From: Oxalobacteraceae bacterium OTU3CINTB1
GTDB lineage: Bacteria; Pseudomonadota; Gammaproteobacteria; Burkholderiales; Burkholderiaceae_D
DNA length: 64,000 nucleotides
NCBI GenBank assembly: GCA_024123955.1
Contig: CP099652.1
Coordinates: 4,588,001-4,652,000, forward strand
Direction of reading: 5' to 3'
Part shown: positions 60,928 through 64,000 of the stretch, piece after piece
Layout of the letters: each line of letters opens with the position of its first letter
How positions within the stretch are numbered: the first letter of the stretch is position 1
The notes under the pieces: generated by a model
What the model saw: the letters and a program-made list of their open reading frames with translations, nothing else
Told to the model about the DNA's origin: nothing
Databases searched by the model: none
Translations under genes and position numbers: made by a program

Positions 60928-63006
60928 ATGGATGAGCATGAATTGCGGTCGCGCATGGCGATCGACGCGGCCGGCATGGCCATTTGGGACGCCACCGTCG
61001 TCAATGGACGGGCGGTCGAAGGCACGATTCTGTGGTCGGCGCGCGGCGCCGCCATGATCGGCCTGCCCGCGCAGGAGACCGAGCAGCCGTTCCCGCGCTT
61101 CCTGGCGATGGTGCACGAGGACGACCGCGAGGCGCTGCTCGATACCATGCAAAGCACGATCGACGCGCGCGGCGACTACCAGGTCGGCTACCGGCTGCAT
61201 TCGGCCGATGGCGCGCTGCGCTGGCTGCGCGCCCAGGCAAAGATATTATGCGACGACCAGGGCGCGCCGGTGCGCACGCTTGGGCTGATCTGGGACGTGA
61301 GCGCCGCGGTCGAGCAGGAACGCGTCGCCCGGGACCGCGAACGCATGGCCGAGGTGACCCTCGATTGCATCGGCGATGGCGTCATCACCACCGATCAATA
61401 CGGCACCACCCGCTATCTCAATGGCGCGGCCGAGCGGCTGACCGGCTGGACGCGCGCGCGCGCCGCCGGCCGCGACGTCAGCGAGGTGCTGCCGCTCGTC
61501 GACGAGGCCGGCGGCCTGCCCATCGAGCACGCCGTCTACAAATGCCTGCTCAAACGCGAGGCGGTCGGCCTGTCCGCGCACGCGATGATGGTCACGCGCG
61601 ATGGCCGCCGCATCGCCGTCGAGGACACCGCCGCGCCGATCCGCCAGACCAACGGCGACATGCTGGGGGCGGTGCTGGTGTTCCGCGACGTCACCCACCA
61701 GCGCGCCCTGTCGAGCCAGCTGTCCTGGCACGCCAGCCACGACGTGCTGACCGGCCTGTGCAACCGGCGCGAGTTCGAGCGGCACGTCGCCCACGCGCTG
61801 CACGTGTCCAAACACGACGACCACACGCACGCGCTGCTGTACATCGACCTGGACCGGTTCAAGCTGGTCAACGACACGGCCGGCCACGCCGCCGGCGATG
61901 CGCTGCTGCAGATCCTGGCCAACCTGCTGCAGGAGAAGATGCGCGACAGCGACGTGCTGGCGCGCCTTGGCGGCGACGAGCTCGCCGTGCTGCTCGGCTA
62001 TTGCAAGTTCGACCAGGCGCGCCTGATCGCCGAGGAGATCCGCCAGCTGGTCAAGGATTTCCGCTTCGTCTGGGACGAGCACAGCTTCGAGATCGGCGCC
62101 AGCATCGGCATGGTCGAGATCAGCGCCGACAGCAAGTCCGTCAGCGATTTGCTGGTCGCGGCCGACGAGGCCTGCTACATGGCCAAGGACCAGGGCCGCA
62201 ACCGCATCCACGTCTATTCCGAGAGCGACGCGGCGCTGGCGCGGCGGCACACCGAGATGATGTGGGTGCCGCGCCTGAACGACGCCTTGCAGCACGACCG
62301 CTTCACGCTGTACTCGATGCCGATCGCCGGCCTGCAGAGCAACCACCAACCCCACGAGGAAATCCTGTTGCGGCTCAAGGATGACGCCGGCGAGGTGATC
62401 CGGCCCGACCGCTTCATCCCGGCCGCCGAGCGCTACCATATGATGCCGATGCTGGACCGCTGGGTCATCCGCGCGGTGTGCCGGCATATCGCCGCAGCGC
62501 AGGCGGCCGGGACGCCGGGCAACGGCACGCGGCCGCTGTACGCGGTCAACCTGTCCGGGCCGTCGATGAACGACGACAAGCTGCACCAATTCATCATCGA
62601 CCAGTTCGTCGACCACGGCGTCGACCCGGCGCAGCTCTGCTTCGAGATCACCGAGACGGCGGCGATCCGCAACCTGCCCAAGGCGCAGGAGCTGATGGCG
62701 CGGCTCAAGCTGCTCGGGTGCCGGTTTTCGCTCGACGATTTCGGCAGCGGCGTGTCGTCGTTCGGCTATCTGAAATCGCTGCCGGTCGACTTTCTCAAGA
62801 TCGACGGCTCCTTCATCCGCGGCATCGCCGACAACCCGGTGCACCGGGCGATGGTCGAGGCGATCCACAAGGTCGGCCAGGTGATCGGCATCCAGACGAT
62901 CGCCGAGTACGTCGAGGACACGGTCACCCTGGATGTGATCGGCAGCATCGGCATCGACTTCGCGCAGGGCTACGCGGTCGGCCGCGAAAGCGCCCTGCAC
63001 GGCTAG
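60928..63006 (+). CDS. PAS-PAS-GGDEF-EAL cyclic-di-GMP enzyme
   Basis: 692 residues from the ATG at 60928, with AGGA five bases before it; another ATG six bases upstream and longer extensions have no ribosome site. Two PAS domains (~8-125, ~135-250), GGDEF domain (~265-425) with motif GGDEL instead of GGDEF but an intact I-site (RDSD), and EAL domain (~435-690) with the ExLxR motif present as EILLR plus FEITET, DDFGSG and LKIDGSF. The phosphodiesterase part looks active; the cyclase may be weak or regulatory. Cytoplasmic, no membrane helix. Confidence 0.92.
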   Translation: MDEHELRSRMAIDAAGMAIWDATVVNGRAVEGTILWSARGAAMIGLPAQETEQPFPRFLAMVHEDDREALLDTMQSTIDARGDYQVGYRLHSADGALRWLRAQAKILCDDQGAPVRTLGLIWDVSAAVEQERVARDRERMAEVTLDCIGDGVITTDQYGTTRYLNGAAERLTGWTRARAAGRDVSEVLPLVDEAGGLPIEHAVYKCLLKREAVGLSAHAMMVTRDGRRIAVEDTAAPIRQTNGDMLGAVLVFRDVTHQRALSSQLSWHASHDVLTGLCNRREFERHVAHALHVSKHDDHTHALLYIDLDRFKLVNDTAGHAAGDALLQILANLLQEKMRDSDVLARLGGDELAVLLGYCKFDQARLIAEEIRQLVKDFRFVWDEHSFEIGASIGMVEISADSKSVSDLLVAADEACYMAKDQGRNRIHVYSESDAALARRHTEMMWVPRLNDALQHDRFTLYSMPIAGLQSNHQPHEEILLRLKDDAGEVIRPDRFIPAAERYHMMPMLDRWVIRAVCRHIAAAQAAGTPGNGTRPLYAVNLSGPSMNDDKLHQFIIDQFVDHGVDPAQLCFEITETAAIRNLPKAQELMARLKLLGCRFSLDDFGSGVSSFGYLKSLPVDFLKIDGSFIRGIADNPVHRAMVEAIHKVGQVIGIQTIAEYVEDTVTLDVIGSIGIDFAQGYAVGRESALHG

Positions 63007-63018
63007 ACGGGCGGCCCG

Positions 63019-64000
<982 letters not shown>

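Overview
This 64 kb window looks like chromosome of a high-GC Gram-negative betaproteobacterium, most likely Oxalobacteraceae (Massilia/Duganella type). That placement is an inference from gene content and style: a Burkholderiales-type porin, a DctBD/DctA module, cyanophycin genes, many multi-sensor hybrid kinases, plant-polysaccharide enzymes, and small stress genes (GlsB, KGG, DUF892, Mn catalase). No rRNA, tRNA, CRISPR array, transposase or phage gene was seen. Coding density is high, and nearly every long overlapping reading frame is a shadow of a GC-rich gene.

Layout. 1-3.2 kb: the 3' end of a molybdopterin oxidoreductase subunit, a SLAC1/TehA-like channel and a GlxA-type regulator. 3.2-6.9 kb: a large hybrid kinase whose stop codon is interleaved with that of GlxA. 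7.0-9.4 kb: a secreted GH127 enzyme. 9.5-15.3 kb: dctA, porin, dctB and dctD on one strand, with a good sigma-54 promoter in front of dctA. 15.4-18.3 kb: a propeller-type diguanylate cyclase. 18.4-20.5 kb: a KtrBA potassium uptake pair. 20.7-22.2 kb: an exported catalase. 22.3-26.5 kb: a run of PL9-like beta-helix protein, DUF2334 deacetylase, glycosyltransferase and sulfurtransferase. 26.7-29.1 kb: GlsB, a small basic protein and a GH2 enzyme. 29.5-33.8 kb: a glycosyltransferase/FAD-oxidoreductase fusion followed by a heme-oxygenase-like (HDO-type) putative iron oxidase. 33.8-38.9 kb: CheB and a CheB-CheR-PAS-kinase-receiver protein. 39.5-43.1 kb: cphB-cphA for cyanophycin. 43.1-47.9 kb: a PAS hybrid kinase, then a YfiR-like protein with a CHASE8 hybrid kinase. 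48.0-52.6 kb: an SPFH/ribbon-helix-helix operon, KGG protein, Mn catalase, ZIP transporter and DUF892 protein. 52.7-56.3 kb: an operon of HTH protein, methyltransferase and a second CphA-like protein that has lost much of its ATP-grasp region. 56.4-64 kb: another giant hybrid kinase, a PAS-GGDEF-EAL protein and a truncated hybrid kinase.

Themes. Seven histidine kinases and two cyclic-di-GMP enzymes sit in 64 kb, so the region is rich in signalling. C4-dicarboxylate uptake is wired to DctBD through a visible sigma-54 element. Carbon/nitrogen storage (cyanophycin) and stress protection (catalases, DUF892, KGG, GlsB) share the 39-55 kb stretch, and a CTTACA-type motif lies upstream of four of these genes. 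Three related REP-like palindromes and one long inverted repeat decorate intergenic spaces.

Best candidates for something undescribed are the HDO-type oxidase next to the glycosyltransferase-FAD fusion, the degenerate CphA paralogue in an operon with a methyltransferase and HTH protein (with a 14-bp tandem repeat across its start codon), the SPFH/RHH operon with a perfect operator-like palindrome on its -10 box, and the cysteine-free YfiR paired with a CHASE8 kinase.
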